Source: Sphingopyxis sp. PAMC25046
GTDB lineage: Bacteria; Pseudomonadota; Alphaproteobacteria; Sphingomonadales; Sphingomonadaceae
NCBI RefSeq assembly: GCF_004795895.1
Contig: NZ_CP039250.1
Location: 4,193,501-4,257,500, forward strand
DNA: 64,000 nucleotides
Direction: 5' to 3'
The first letter of the stretch is position 1. Every line of letters begins with the position of its first letter. This document shows positions 41,997-49,862 of the stretch, in pieces. A model generated the notes under the pieces. That model had not been told where the DNA came from. It searched no databases and worked only from the letters and a program-made list of their open reading frames with translations. Both the position numbers and the translations under genes were made by a program.

Positions 41997-42596
41997 CTAA
42001 TTGATCGCGGGGGCGCTCAAGGTGCCGGCGGCGGGATGACCGGCGATGGTGACGCGGTAGCGGCGGCCCTTTCCGGGCGGCGCGTAATCGGCGGCGATCG
42101 TCGATACCGCTTCCGACAATCGCGCCGCGAAAGCATCGAGGTCGGCGGGCCGGGCGAAGCCGACGTCGGCCTCGATCGTGAAGGTCAGGAGCCGGCTGCC
42201 CTCATCAGCGGCGGCGGCGCGCATCCGCGACACCTCGCGCACGATGCCCGCGGCGGTGCGCACGAGATGGTCGGCGGCGAAACGGTCCTGCTTGTCGACG
42301 GCGCCCGGGTCGGGCGGGGCGAGGAGCATCGGGTCGATGACGAGCGCGTCGCTCGCGCGTTCGAACAATATCTCGGTGAAGCCGCGGCGTTTGCGCGTTT
42401 CGGCTCTCGCGATCAGCCCCGCCTTTTCGAGGATGCGAAGGTGATAGCCGATCTTTTGCCGCGGCAGGCCGAGCGCCTCGCTGAGCGCCGCCGCCGAGGC
42501 GGGCTCATGCAGCCGCGCGAGCAGTTCGCGCCGCAGCGGCGACAGCGCCGCGCGCGCGGTGGCGGCGTCGTCGACGAGGGCGAGCGAGTCGGACAT
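41997..42596 (-). CDS. ArsR-type HTH transcriptional regulator
   Basis: A 199-aa DNA-binding regulator. The winged helix lies at about 15-75: LSPLRRELLARLHEPASAAALSEALGLPRQKIGYHLRILEKAGLIAR, the helix 3 being LPRQKIGYHLRIL. No cysteine-rich metal site is present, so it is not a classical metal sensor. The start at 42596 (MSDSLALVDD) is chosen over an implausible extension. A perfect 20-base palindrome lies 16 bases upstream and is the obvious operator. It is transcribed with the SRPBCC gene. Confidence 0.88.
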   Translation of the reverse strand: MSDSLALVDDAATARAALSPLRRELLARLHEPASAAALSEALGLPRQKIGYHLRILEKAGLIARAETRKRRGFTEILFERASDALVIDPMLLAPPDPGAVDKQDRFAADHLVRTAAGIVREVSRMRAAAADEGSRLLTFTIEADVGFARPADLDAFAARLSEAVSTIAADYAPPGKGRRYRVTIAGHPAAGTLSAPAIN

Positions 42597-42611
42597 GCCG
42601 CGTGAGTACAT

Positions 42612-42631
42612 TTGACAAATAAATTTGTCAA
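42612..42631 (-). promoter_or_regulatory. Palindromic operator of the ArsR-type regulator
   Basis: ttgacaaat (42612-42620) and atttgtcaa (42623-42631) form a perfect inverted repeat with a two-base spacer. It lies 16 bases before the regulator's ATG. On the minus strand its TTGACA can serve as the -35 box, with TACTCA 17 bases downstream as a weak -10. Binding there would block the promoter, so autorepression is expected. Confidence 0.8.
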
Positions 42632-42713
42632 TTTGGAGACGCCTGACGCTGTCCTGCGGAACCGGTCGGTGAGCGGGCGGCGGGCGCGCGGATGGGCCCG
42701 CGCGGAGGTCCGA

Positions 42714-42749
42714 ACCGGTATCGGACGCCCGAGGCACCCCGATACCGGT
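42714..42749 (-). terminator. Hairpin downstream of TonB receptor 2
   Basis: Perfect 11-base arms accggtatcgg (42714-42724) and ccgataccggt (42739-42749) with a 14-base loop, starting 11 bases past the receptor stop on the minus strand. No T-run is present, as is common in this genome. Confidence 0.5.
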
Positions 42750-42759
42750 CGCGGAGAGA

Positions 42760-45426
42760 TCAGAATTTCAGCCGCGCGCCGACATAGAATATGCGGCCGT
42801 TGTCGTAGATCGCGCGCGGGCGGTCGCGCGTGCCCGAATATTGCTCGATCTTCTCGTTGGTCAGGTTCACCGCATCGGCGGTGAGCGCGATATTGTCGGT
42901 GATGTTGACGCTGACCGACGCGTCGAGCGACGACAATGCGGCCTGGTTGAGCGGCGCCGCGCGGTCGATGTCGATGAAGAATTTCGACCGGTAGTTATAC
43001 GACAGCCGCGCGCTGACGAGGTCATTCTCATAATAGCCCGTGAGGTTGAGCGAATGCTTCGAATTGCCCGGGATCGGATCGCCATTGTCGGCCTTGGCGT
43101 CCGAATAGGTGTAGTTCACCACCGCGCCGAAGCCGCCCCAGATCGGGCGCGACACCTGGAATTCGAAACCCTGGTTGCGCCCGCCGTCGCCGTTGCTGCG
43201 CCGGTTGATCTGATAGGGGCAGTTGAACAGGTTCGGATTGCCGCCCGGCGCCGCGACGCAGCCCGCGGGCTCCGACCCCGGCACGAAGACGCTCGGCAGG
43301 ATTTCGGTCGAGGTCGTGTTGACGATATAGGATTCGATATCCTTGTAGAAGGCGGCGAGCGCGACGATCGTCTCGCGGTCGGGATACCATTCGATCGACA
43401 GGTCATACTGGTTGGCGCGATAGGGATCGAGGTTCGGATCGCCGCCGCGGCCCGTCAGCAGCGTGCCATTGAGGTCGACGCCGGGGGTGATGTCGACGAA
43501 GTCGGGGCGCGTCACCGTCTTGCCCGCGGCGAAGCGCAACACGACCTGATCGGACAGGTCGACCGACAGGTTCGCGCTCGGCAAGATATCGGTATAGGAG
43601 CGTTTCGCGCGCGACGGGGTGAAGCCGCCGAACGGGTTGGTGAATTCGGGGTTCGCACCGCCGATAATGAAGCCGTCCGACGTCTGCTTGGTTTCGATCA
43701 CCCGCACGCCGACATTGCCGCGCCAGCCGTCGCCGCCGAATTTGGCGAGGCCATAGCCGCCCCATGCCTTTTCGTTGATCGAATAGGCGTTGCCGGGGAC
43801 GAGGAAGCGGTCGTTCGAGGGCGATGTTGACGCGCCGTAGATGGCGCGCAGCTTGGCGGGATCGACGCGCCAATAGTCGCGAAGCGTGCCGGGCGCGGCG
43901 ATATTATCGAGGAAGTCGCCGGGCATGCCCGCGCCGGTCGCGAAATCGGCCGAGGTGCACGGCGCGCCGTTGCAGCGAAGCCCGGGCGTGAAGACGCCGC
44001 CGTTGGTTGCGAAGCGTTCGGCGACGCGGTCGTGATCGGTATATTTCAGCCCGAATTTGAGCGCGGTGAGCGGCCCCCATTCGACCTCTTTTTCAAGGTC
44101 GAGATAGACATATTTTTCTTCATCGTCGTTGGTGACCGACTGGATGCGCCCGAAATCGGGGCGTATGCCCGCCGGATTGAGCGGGTCGGGGTTCGCGTAG
44201 CTGACCTCGGGCCGGCCGCTGGTGAGGTCGTAGCTGAACGCGCCCGGGCCGGCGAATTCGATGAAATTCTCGTTACTCGTATCGCCGTTCGCCTTGGTCC
44301 AGCCCGCCTTGAAATGGACCGACAGGCTGTCGGTCGGACGGTAGGTCAGGTCGAAGTCGGCCGAGACGGTCTTGGCGACCGCCTGCCGGTCGATCGCGTC
44401 ATAGACGACGCCGAAGCCCGTCGTGCCGCCGTTGGCCGAGGCGATATCGCCCGACACCGCGACACCATCCCGCACCACGGCGTTGCTGATCGTGCCGCCG
44501 CCGCCGAGCGCCTGTTCGCCCCACGCGATATAATTCTGGTTGAAGTTATCGGCGTTGAAGCGCGAGTAGAGCCCGGTGATGTTGATTTCGAGTGCGTCCG
44601 ACGGGCGGAACTGGATGCCGATATTGGCGCCATAGCGTTCGCGGTCCTGTTCGAACATCGTCGAGCCGATCAGCGTCGGGACGAGCGCGTCGCCGCCGCC
44701 GACGGGGAAGGAGCGGTAGCCGAAGATTTCGAGCCCGTCGCGGCGCGTGCGGCGCTTCTGATAGATTGCGCCGACGAGGACGCCGAAGGTTTCATCGGCA
44801 TTCTTCCAGCTGACGAGGCCCGAGACCTGCGGGTCGACCTTGCCCGACAGGTCCGAATAGGCGGCCTGCACCGACGCCGAGAGGGTGAGCGGGTCGAGGT
44901 CGAGCGGATTGCGCGTGATGACGTTGATCGTGCCGCCGACGCCGCCTTCCTCGACGTCGGCCTGCGGGCTCTTGTAAACCTCGAGGCGGCCGATGATCTC
45001 GGCGGGCAGGGTGAGATAGTTGAAGCTGCGCGTCGAGGCGACCTGGTCGAGGATGAACCAGTCGGCGGTCGCGACGCTGTGGCCGTTGAGCAAAGTCTTG
45101 GTGAGGTTCGGCGCGGTGCCGCGCAGCGAGACGCGCTCGCCCTCGCCGAACTCGCGGTTGACGACGATGCCGGGGACGCGCTGAAGCGCTTCGGCGACAT
45201 TCTTGTCGGGGAATTTGCCGACATCCTCGGCGGTGACGACATCGGCGATCACCGACAGGTCGCGCTTCGCGTCGATCGCCTCGCGGAGCGAGCCGCGGAT
45301 ACCGGTGACGACGATTTCGCTTTCGGCTGCGGTGTCGGCGGCCGGGCTTTGGGCGTGGGCTGCGCTGGCAGCAAAAAGCAGCGTACCTGCGCTGGCGGAT
45401 GCAAGCAGATATCTTGCATTGGTCAT
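42760..45426 (-). CDS. TonB-dependent receptor 2 (Caulobacter type)
   Basis: An 888-aa outer-membrane receptor. Signal peptide ends SAAHAQ. A TonB-box region EIVVTGIRGSLREAIDAKR leads into the plug domain (DVVTAEDVGKFPDKNVAEALQRVPGI, VSLRGTAPNLTKTLLNGH, ADVEEGGVGGTINVITR), and the barrel ends with an aromatic-rich ARLKF. This is the class common in sphingomonads and Caulobacter for oligosaccharide or glycan uptake. Upstream are three TTGGTAT motifs and a palindrome that could bind a regulator. Confidence 0.92.
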   Translation of the reverse strand: MTNARYLLASASAGTLLFAASAAHAQSPAADTAAESEIVVTGIRGSLREAIDAKRDLSVIADVVTAEDVGKFPDKNVAEALQRVPGIVVNREFGEGERVSLRGTAPNLTKTLLNGHSVATADWFILDQVASTRSFNYLTLPAEIIGRLEVYKSPQADVEEGGVGGTINVITRNPLDLDPLTLSASVQAAYSDLSGKVDPQVSGLVSWKNADETFGVLVGAIYQKRRTRRDGLEIFGYRSFPVGGGDALVPTLIGSTMFEQDRERYGANIGIQFRPSDALEINITGLYSRFNADNFNQNYIAWGEQALGGGGTISNAVVRDGVAVSGDIASANGGTTGFGVVYDAIDRQAVAKTVSADFDLTYRPTDSLSVHFKAGWTKANGDTSNENFIEFAGPGAFSYDLTSGRPEVSYANPDPLNPAGIRPDFGRIQSVTNDDEEKYVYLDLEKEVEWGPLTALKFGLKYTDHDRVAERFATNGGVFTPGLRCNGAPCTSADFATGAGMPGDFLDNIAAPGTLRDYWRVDPAKLRAIYGASTSPSNDRFLVPGNAYSINEKAWGGYGLAKFGGDGWRGNVGVRVIETKQTSDGFIIGGANPEFTNPFGGFTPSRAKRSYTDILPSANLSVDLSDQVVLRFAAGKTVTRPDFVDITPGVDLNGTLLTGRGGDPNLDPYRANQYDLSIEWYPDRETIVALAAFYKDIESYIVNTTSTEILPSVFVPGSEPAGCVAAPGGNPNLFNCPYQINRRSNGDGGRNQGFEFQVSRPIWGGFGAVVNYTYSDAKADNGDPIPGNSKHSLNLTGYYENDLVSARLSYNYRSKFFIDIDRAAPLNQAALSSLDASVSVNITDNIALTADAVNLTNEKIEQYSGTRDRPRAIYDNGRIFYVGARLKF

Positions 45427-45489
45427 GTCGAGTCTCCCTCTTTTGGATCGTAGATCGAATATCTTTCCGATTTACGGGGAAACTTATAC

Positions 45490-45596
45490 ATACCAATCTA
45501 GACGTCAAGCCCCTTATGGCGCGAATACTCGTCGGTTCATGAGCATTTTTACGTGTTTTGGTATTTTATTGGTATCATTCTAATGCCTATTAGAAT
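45490..45596. promoter_or_regulatory. TTGGTAT repeats and palindrome upstream of TonB receptor 2
   Basis: TTGGTAT occurs at 45558-45564 and 45569-45575, 11 bases (one helical turn) apart, and inverted at 45490-45496. A perfect 8-base-arm palindrome attctaat-gcct-attagaat follows at 45577-45596. The stretch is AT-rich and upstream of the receptor gene, so a repressor site is likely. No cognate regulator gene is adjacent. Confidence 0.4.
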
Positions 45597-45642
45597 ACTA
45601 ACCAATTTTGTGCTGGGCGACTCGCAAATGCGCGCGCGGCGG

Positions 45643-48147
45643 TCAGAAATCGGGCAGCGACTGGCTGGCGAAACCCCAGCCCTTGAGGTCGGCGCCCGCA
45701 GCGCGTTCGAGCAGCGCGTCGGCATCCCTGATCGTCCACTGCCCCGCCTTTTCGACCTCGGCAAGCGCGTCCCAGCCGATCGGCACCGCGACGGGCGCCT
45801 GTTCGCGCGCCCGTGCCGAATAGGGCATGATCGCGGTGCTGCCGCGCTGGTTGCGGAGGTAATCTATGAAGATCTTGCCCTTGCGCTTCGCCTTGCTCAT
45901 CGTCGCGACATAGCGGTCGGGCTCGGCGAGGCTCAGCGCCTCGGCGAAGCGTTTCGAAAAATCCTTGTGCGCGTCCCAGCCGTGGCCGGAATCGAGCGGG
46001 ACGACGACATGCACCCCCTTGCCGCCCGACAGCATCGCGAAGCTGACGAGGCCGATGTCGGCGAGCTGGCCGCGGATGTCGCGCGCGGCTTTTTTGACGT
46101 CGGCGAAGGCGAGCCCCTCGTCGGGATCGAGGTCGAACACCATGCGGTCGGGCTTTTCGAGCGCATCGACATGGCTGTCCCAGCCGTGGAACTCGATCGT
46201 CCCCATCTGGACGCAGGCGAGGATGCCGTCGGCATCCTCGACATAGAGATAATCCTCGTGCCCCCCATCCTTCTCCCTGATCGGGACGTGATAAACATGA
46301 TCGCCGAACGAGCCAGTATCATGCTTCTGGAAAAAGCATTTCTTCGCGCGCCCCTGCGGACAGCGGACAAGGCTGATCGGGCGCCGCGCCATGTGCGGGA
46401 GCATCAGCGGGGCGACCGCGGCATAATAGTCGGCAAGGTCGCCCTTGGTCGCTTTGGCTTCGGGAAAGATGACGCGGTCGCGGCTGCTGATCCTGACGTC
46501 GCTTTCCGCTTCGGGCGCGGGCTGTTTCGTTTCTGGGGTCACCTGCTTTGCCTCCTTGTCACTACGCAGGCCCAGAAAGCTCGCGTGGCGGACCGAACCG
46601 CTCGCGGTAAATTCGGCGAAGGCGATTTCGGCGACGAGTTCTGGCTTGAGCCAATGCGCTTTGCGCGCGGCGGCCGCATCGACGTCGAGCGGCGGCGTCT
46701 TGCGTTCGAGCCGCGCGAATGTCTTCGCGAGCCCGGCCATCGTATCGGCATCGAAGCCGGTTCCGACATTACCCTTGTAGACGAGCTCGCCCTTTTCATG
46801 CTGCGCGAGGAGGAGCGAGGCGAAGGCGCGCGCTTTCGCCGACGAGGGTTTCCAGCCGACGATGACGAACTCCTGCCGCCGCGTGCATTTGACCTTTACC
46901 CAGCTCTTGGTGCGGCGCCCGGCGTAAGCGGCGTCGGCGCGCTTCGAAATGATGCCTTCCTGCCCCGCGCCGCACATTGCGGCGTAAAGCTTTTCGCCCG
47001 CGCCGATGACATGGTCGGCGACCGCGACCGGCGTCTTGGCGTCGCGGAGCAAGGCTTCGAGCCTTTCCTTGCGTTCGAGATTGCCGAGTTTGGCGAGCGA
47101 CGTGCCGCCTTCTTCGAGGAGATCGAAGGCGAAAAAGTGAAGGTCGGTGTCGTCGTCCTGCGCGCCGTGGCCGCGCTTGAGCACCGCCTGGAGCGAGGAG
47201 AAGTCGGGATTTCCGTCCTTGCCATAAGCGACGATTTCGCCGTCGATCAGGCACGGCGGCAGGTCGAGCACCGCGATATGGCGGACGAGCGGCGCGAACT
47301 TGTCGGTCCAGTCGAGGCCGTTTCTTGTGTAGACGCGCACCTCGCCGCCCGACGCGGCGATCTGGGCGCGGTAACCGTCATATTTGATCTCGTGAAACCA
47401 GCCATTGCCCGTCGGCACCGCGTCAACGAGCGTCGCGAGCTGGAGCGGGCGGAACTTCGGGGGCCTGCCCTTGGCGACCTTTTTGTTGTGCGCGGCGGCG
47501 GCCGCCATCTTCTTGGCGAACGCCGCGCCCTTCGTGCCCTTCAGCGATTGTTCGCCGCCTTCGTCGCCCGCGATCTCGGCCATGGTGCGGCCGGTGAGGA
47601 CGCTCGTGAGCTGGCGCCCGACGAGGTCGTCGGTGCCGCCCGAATAAGCGTCGTCGACCTTGCGGAGCAGCCAGTTCTCGCGCTTTTCGCCGGGGCGCGG
47701 TTTCATGCGGACGAGCAGCCATTCGCCTTTCATGCGCTCGCCATCGAGGGTGAAATGGAGATGGCCTTTCTCGATATCCTTCGCGCTCTTGCCCGCGATC
47801 GGCGCCCAGGTGCCGCGATCCCACAGCATCACACTGCCGCCGCCATATTCGCCCTTTGGGATCACCCCTTCGAAATCGGCGTAGGACATCGGGTGATCTT
47901 CGGTGCGCACCGCGAGGCGCTTGTCGGCGGGATCGGCGCTCGGACCCTTGGTCACCGCCCAGCTTTTGAGCACGCCGTCGACTTCGAGGCGGAAGTCGTA
48001 ATGGAGCCGCGTCGCATCATGCTTCTGGACGATGAAGCGGTTGCGCGCTTGACGTTTTTGGCCCTTTGCGACCTTGCCCGCGGGCTCGGGGGTCAGTTTG
48101 AAGTCGCGCTTGGCGTTATATTGGGCGAGCGGATCAGCGCGGGACAT
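45643..48147 (-). CDS. ligD: ATP-dependent DNA ligase D (NHEJ)
   Basis: An 834-aa multifunctional end-joining enzyme. Domains in order: a 3'-phosphoesterase (about 35-190; H43, H49, D51 in KHDATRLHYD, H85), an ATP-dependent ligase (about 235-530; nucleophile K255 in EIKYDGYR) and an archaeo-eukaryotic primase-like polymerase (about 555-834; FDLDPDEG and SGGKGVHVVVP). It repairs double-strand breaks with Ku. The start at 48147 overlaps the end of the mgtC-like gene. Domain order PE-LIG-POL is the common proteobacterial one. Confidence 0.95.
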   Translation of the reverse strand: MSRADPLAQYNAKRDFKLTPEPAGKVAKGQKRQARNRFIVQKHDATRLHYDFRLEVDGVLKSWAVTKGPSADPADKRLAVRTEDHPMSYADFEGVIPKGEYGGGSVMLWDRGTWAPIAGKSAKDIEKGHLHFTLDGERMKGEWLLVRMKPRPGEKRENWLLRKVDDAYSGGTDDLVGRQLTSVLTGRTMAEIAGDEGGEQSLKGTKGAAFAKKMAAAAAHNKKVAKGRPPKFRPLQLATLVDAVPTGNGWFHEIKYDGYRAQIAASGGEVRVYTRNGLDWTDKFAPLVRHIAVLDLPPCLIDGEIVAYGKDGNPDFSSLQAVLKRGHGAQDDDTDLHFFAFDLLEEGGTSLAKLGNLERKERLEALLRDAKTPVAVADHVIGAGEKLYAAMCGAGQEGIISKRADAAYAGRRTKSWVKVKCTRRQEFVIVGWKPSSAKARAFASLLLAQHEKGELVYKGNVGTGFDADTMAGLAKTFARLERKTPPLDVDAAAARKAHWLKPELVAEIAFAEFTASGSVRHASFLGLRSDKEAKQVTPETKQPAPEAESDVRISSRDRVIFPEAKATKGDLADYYAAVAPLMLPHMARRPISLVRCPQGRAKKCFFQKHDTGSFGDHVYHVPIREKDGGHEDYLYVEDADGILACVQMGTIEFHGWDSHVDALEKPDRMVFDLDPDEGLAFADVKKAARDIRGQLADIGLVSFAMLSGGKGVHVVVPLDSGHGWDAHKDFSKRFAEALSLAEPDRYVATMSKAKRKGKIFIDYLRNQRGSTAIMPYSARAREQAPVAVPIGWDALAEVEKAGQWTIRDADALLERAAGADLKGWGFASQSLPDF

Positions 48148-48664
48148 CCCCATTCTCCACTTTTGGCCCATTCTCCCTCGCTCCGTCTTCGTTGGGCCCG
48201 TCCTCCACCTCGGGCAGCCGGCGTTCGACGAAGCGCAGCAGGACGAGCAGCACCAGCGCCAGCCCGGCGGTGATGATCACCACCGCGAAATAGCCCGCGC
48301 CGCTCGCGATGCCGATCGCCGCGGTCAGCCAGATATGCGCCGCGGTGGTGAGGTTGCGCACCTCACCGCCCTTCACGATGATCAGCCCCGCAGCGATGAT
48401 ACCGATCGCCGCCGCCATGCCCTCGATCACACGGAGCGGGTCGATCGACGAATCGGCGCCGCCGAGCTGATGGTAGAGCGCGATCGCGACGACGGTCATC
48501 AGCGACGAACTGAGCGCGACCATCCCGTGCGTGCGCAGCCCCGCATCATAGCCCTTGAGCTCGCGGTCGAGCCCGAGCAGCAGCCCGACCAATGTCGCGA
48601 CGCCGAGGCGCAGCAGCACCTGTATGTCGATCGTCTCCCACCAGAGCGCGTCGTTGAGCTCCAT
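48134..48664 (-). CDS. MgtC/SapB-family membrane protein
   Basis: A 176-aa inner-membrane protein with the MgtC N-terminal domain: LLRLGVATLVGLLLGLDRELKGYDAGLRTHGMVALSSSLMTV, then hydrophobic helices at about 90-108, 113-127 and 130-145. It lacks the C-terminal ACT-like domain of Salmonella MgtC. It sits between ku and ligD, overlapping ku by one base (TGATG) and ligD by 14, so it is part of the same translational unit. Why a membrane protein is in an NHEJ operon is not known. Confidence 0.85.
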   Translation of the reverse strand: MELNDALWWETIDIQVLLRLGVATLVGLLLGLDRELKGYDAGLRTHGMVALSSSLMTVVAIALYHQLGGADSSIDPLRVIEGMAAAIGIIAAGLIIVKGGEVRNLTTAAHIWLTAAIGIASGAGYFAVVIITAGLALVLLVLLRFVERRLPEVEDGPNEDGARENGPKVENGDVPR

Positions 48665-49554
48665 CAGGCGCGCTTACGCTCGGCGGTTTTTTTGGCCGGG
48701 GCCTTTTTCGCCGGGGTGTTTTTCGCGGGTGCCGTCTTCGCCCTGCCCGCCGCCGCCTTTTTCTTGCCGTCGACCGACGCCTTGAGCGCGGCCATCAGGT
48801 CAATGACGTTCGATCCGCCGCTCACCGGGCCGGGCTCCTCGACATCCTCGAGCACGCGTTTTCCTTTTGCCTTCGCCTTTTTGGCGATCACGCGCTTCAG
48901 CGCATCGACATAATGATTGTGATAGTCCGACGCGTCGAACTTGCCCGATTTCTTGTCGATCAGCGTCTCGGCGAGGTCGAGCAGATCGGCATCGGGCTTG
49001 CTGTTGCCGACATCGCGGAAATAATTGGCGGCCTTGTTCACCTCGTCGGAGTAGCGCAGCACTTCGAGCACGAGCCCCTTGCCGCACGGCCGCAGACCGA
49101 CGAGCTGTTCCTGTCCGCGCACCGACAATTGGCCGAGCCCGACCTTTTTCGTGCGCTTCAGCGCCTCGCGCAGGACGATATAGGCCTCTTCGGCAAGCTC
49201 GTCGGCGGGGACGACATAATAGGGTTTGGCATAATAGAGGATGTCGATGTCGCCCGCGTCGACGAACTGGAGAAGTTCGAGGGTGCGCTTGCTGTCGAGC
49301 TTGACCGCCTCGATCTCCTCCTCGTCGAGCAGGACATAATTGCCTTTCGAGGTTTCATAGCCCTTGACGATATCATCGGTGTCGATCGGCCCGATGCCGG
49401 GCACGACCTTTTCATATTTGATGGGTTTACCGCTCGGTTCGTGAATCTGGCGAAAGCTGATCGCGGCGCCCGATTTGGTGGCGGCATAGATTTCGACGGG
49501 GATCGACACCAGCGCGAGCCGGATCTGTCCCTTCCAATAGGCGCGTGCGGCCAT
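48664..49554 (-). CDS. ku: Bacterial Ku DNA end-binding protein
   Basis: A 296-aa homodimeric ring protein that binds double-strand DNA ends and recruits LigD. The Ku core starts with YWKGQIRLALVSIPVEIYAAT and continues through RQIHEPSGKPIKYEK, YYVVPAD and an LVGLRPCGKGLVLEVLRY strand. The C-terminus is a Lys/Ala/Pro-rich tail (KKAPAKKTAERKR), as in other proteobacterial Ku, which helps DNA threading. The start at 49554 (MAARAYWKG) is chosen over an eight-residue extension. Confidence 0.96.
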   Translation of the reverse strand: MAARAYWKGQIRLALVSIPVEIYAATKSGAAISFRQIHEPSGKPIKYEKVVPGIGPIDTDDIVKGYETSKGNYVLLDEEEIEAVKLDSKRTLELLQFVDAGDIDILYYAKPYYVVPADELAEEAYIVLREALKRTKKVGLGQLSVRGQEQLVGLRPCGKGLVLEVLRYSDEVNKAANYFRDVGNSKPDADLLDLAETLIDKKSGKFDASDYHNHYVDALKRVIAKKAKAKGKRVLEDVEEPGPVSGGSNVIDLMAALKASVDGKKKAAAGRAKTAPAKNTPAKKAPAKKTAERKRA

Positions 49555-49675
49555 GGCGCTCCCTTTCGCTTTCCCCATTCGGAGTCGGAGTCCAAATGTT
49601 CGGCGCAGCGAGGGGTTCCGCCGATCGTGGCCTAGTAGAGATTGTCCTTGTAATCCTTGTCGAGCCCGCGCTGCA

Positions 49676-49849
49676 TCAGCGCAGGATCGCGACCTGCGCC
49701 GTGCCGGGGATCAGCAGCGCCGCGGCGATGCGCGGGGCGAGCCAGCGCATCGCGCTTTCATCGACATGGTCGATCACCTTGAGGTTCACCGAGGGCGGCG
49801 TTTTCCCGAGGATCGCTTCGCGGCCCGCGACGCTGTCGATGTCGCTCAT
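49676..49849 (-). pseudogene. Remnant of a PNPOx-like gene
   Basis: A 57-residue frame that begins MSDIDSVAGREAILGKTPPS, like the N-terminus of pyridoxamine-phosphate-oxidase-like flavoproteins, but stops after about 57 residues. Directly after it, in another frame, a short C-terminal-like stretch (LMQRGLDKDYKDNLY then stop) ends at about 49633. This suggests a gene with an internal deletion. It follows the siderophore receptor gene by 13 bases. The identification is tentative. Confidence 0.4.
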
Positions 49850-49862
49850 ATATCCCCCCCCG

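Noticed and set aside
45553..48273. 906-codon open frame on the plus strand opposite ligD
   Set aside because: Antisense to a clear LigD with all domains; the frame is open only because of GC-rich codon bias and has an Arg/Val/Ala/Asp-skewed composition.
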